The translations under genes and the position numbers were made by a program. A DNA stretch of 64,000 nucleotides from Corynespora cassiicola (lineage: Eukaryota; Ascomycota; Dothideomycetes; Pleosporales; Corynesporascaceae): positions 62,001-126,000 of the forward strand of contig JAEUWY010000021.1 in assembly GCA_022059125.1 (NCBI GenBank), given 5' to 3'. This document shows positions 62,666 to 64,000 of this stretch, piece by piece. A model generated the notes under the pieces. That model made no database searches, was not told the DNA's origin, and saw only the letters and a list, made by a program, of their open reading frames with translations. Within the stretch, counting starts at the first letter, position 1. Each line of letters begins with the position of its first letter.

Positions 62666-63752
62666 TCACTGAGCCCATCCGTTGTCACCCCAAACCGGGC
62701 CTCCGGGAGGAGTGTATGGGTTCGTTGCGGAAATGTCGCGGTATTCGAGGAAGATCTAGGTATGTCAGTGATGGTCCACACAGCAATGGAGATCGCATCG
62801 CGCTTACGCTTTTCTTGTCATCGGGTTGATATGCTCCAGGAAGCGCAATGCCAGCAGGAAGCTTTGTGGTGCCGCTACCCGTGACAGTAATCTGGTGGCA
62901 GTTGGGGTAGAACTGAGCTAGGGACCCGTTCTTGTTCGTGCGCTGCAGGCCGAGAATCTCATGTCTTGGAGTGTTGTCAGCTATGATCTATTCTGGGCTG
63001 GTGCGATGAGATGGAAACCATGCCAAAAAAGACTTACCGCAGGATGTATTCCCCTGGCGCAACGGTCTTGGGCAAGGTAATAGTCCAGGTAGAGTTTTGC
63101 GTGTAGAGGCGCTTGGAGGCCCAGGGAACGGACTCGCTGGCGTCATAGCCTGCTTGGTCGATCTTCACCCATACATCTCCTGAGCTGCCGGAGAACGCCG
63201 AGCAAGGTCCCTTGCAGTCTGCGAGGTAGGTGAGCACTACGTCAGGGTTAATGCAACGGTATTCCGGTAGTACAATACACGCGATCAGCTTACTAGGTCC
63301 TGGGTGGTCACTCGACCACTCGGTCCACATGAACTTGACCGTGCTGCCTGCGGCCACCTCTGCCGTGTTCGTCGCAGGGATGTTGTTCTTGCCATCGCGG
63401 CCGATATTGCACGTAATTGCATCCGTCTGCGATAATATCAGCTTCATGACTTCCAACACTAGTTTTAGACGATGGTAACAAAAAAACACATCGCGAAACT
63501 GACTTACAGTGAAAAGGTCGTCAGTCACTGGACCGTTGTCCTTGAAAATCCTGGTGATCCTGTTCACGGCAGGCTTTTTTTGCGGGTCCTTGTACGGATT
63601 CCAAGTGTCGACGATACTGTCTCCGAAAGCAATCTGCTGAACGTACCTGCGCATCGTCAGCCAGCCAGTGGGAAGATTGTCCATGTCCATTGTACTCACC
63701 CATGCGCGGCAACAAGGGAAACGAGAGGTAGGACAGAAATCATGCACTTCAT
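62666..63752 (-). CDS. Secreted AA9 lytic polysaccharide monooxygenase
   Basis: Six exons on the minus strand: 63752-63700, 63646-63508, 63426-63294, 63236-63038, 62964-62808 and 62755-62666 (introns of 53, 81, 57, 73 and 52 nt), 256 residues. The 57-nt intron is stopless and a multiple of three. Residues 1-16 are the signal peptide, leaving His17 (HGYVQQIAFGD) as the mature N-terminal copper ligand. The second His is in TEWSSDHPGPM, and the axial Tyr is in AQFYPNCHQITV. AITCNIGRDG, YLADCKGPCSAF, DVWVKIDQAGYD and GEYILRHEILGLQ are diagnostic. The short final exon (IFLEYRDISATNPYTPPGGP) closes the protein; no CBM is attached. It oxidatively cleaves cellulose or related glucans. Confidence 0.93.
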
Positions 63753-64000
63753 ATTCCCTGATATTCACAACGGCGAGATTGAAGGCAAATATGAATGAAG
63801 ATGAAGTGATAAAACACAATGGAAAGCAGCATCCCCTCGCCATTTTATCTCGTTGCACATCGCCAACTTGGCGGTCTAGGAAGCATGATTCGAGGAAATC
63901 GCAGTCACGAAACACATCCACATCAATATTCAGATATATGACAATGGTATAATGGGGTTATATTAATCTGGTAGGGTCCGATATGCATTGGGGGCTAGCA

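Noticed and set aside
1..64000. CRISPR arrays, rRNA or tRNA genes, centromere or telomere repeats
   Set aside because: No regularly spaced repeats, telomeric hexamers, cloverleaf candidates or rRNA-like stretches were recognised by eye.

Overview
The window comes from a filamentous ascomycete (Pezizomycotina). The signs are genes with short introns (about 40-110 nt, GT...AG, often with a CTAAC/CTGAC-like branch site), Zn(II)2Cys6 regulators, a secreted AA9 polysaccharide monooxygenase, a heme-thiolate peroxidase and GtaA-type glutaminase, and AT-rich islands between GC-normal genes. A Dothideomycete is my best guess for the class, but this is an inference from gene content and no marker gene settles it. 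All exon models below were built by hand from the sequence. Their lengths sum to whole codons, and family motifs run across the proposed junctions.

Layout. 1-5 kb: a possible 3' gene end, then a single-exon (6-4) photolyase/cryptochrome. 5-9 kb: accessory DNA with an orphan 141-aa protein, a small secreted cysteine-rich protein and AT-rich islands. 8.8-12 kb: two damaged genes, a Zn2Cys6 regulator (third zinc-ligand Cys replaced by Arg, plus an in-frame TAG) and a secreted epoxide hydrolase (in-frame TAA). 13.8-16 kb: a trans-enoyl-reductase-like MDR enzyme converging on an SDR ketoreductase. 18.8-28 kb: a trypsin-like protease, an MFS exporter tail-to-tail with a Zn2Cys6 factor, and a Gfo/Idh/MocA dehydrogenase. 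28.5-33 kb: an orphan protein, then a conserved housekeeping pair (NDUFAF5-type complex I assembly factor and dynactin p62) sharing a 250-bp divergent promoter. 33-40 kb: a membrane-protein pseudogene with three in-frame TAGs, a sugar-isomerase-like TIM barrel, and two tandem paralogues combining a BTB-like N-terminal region, CCHC zinc knuckles and a nearly invariant C-terminal tail. 40-51 kb: an unknown two-exon gene, a four-exon glutaminase A, two large low-complexity proteins and a possible 36-aa microprotein. 51-64 kb: a gene relic, an unknown protein, a three-exon SDR, a five-exon AhpD/carboxymuconolactone-decarboxylase-like protein, a five-exon MFS transporter, a secreted unknown, a four-exon heme-thiolate peroxidase and a six-exon AA9 LPMO.

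The window mixes core functions (DNA repair, complex I assembly, dynein motor adaptor) with an accessory secretome and oxidoreductase repertoire suited to plant-matter or host contact. No polyketide, peptide or terpene backbone gene is present, so the MDR/SDR/MFS/regulator genes cannot be called a complete biosynthetic cluster. The two observations I would follow first are the BTB-like/CCHC tandem family with its conserved tail, and the recurring pattern of otherwise open genes interrupted only by in-frame TAG/TAA codons. That pattern is what a CpA-to-TpA (RIP-like) mutation of Gln codons would leave.
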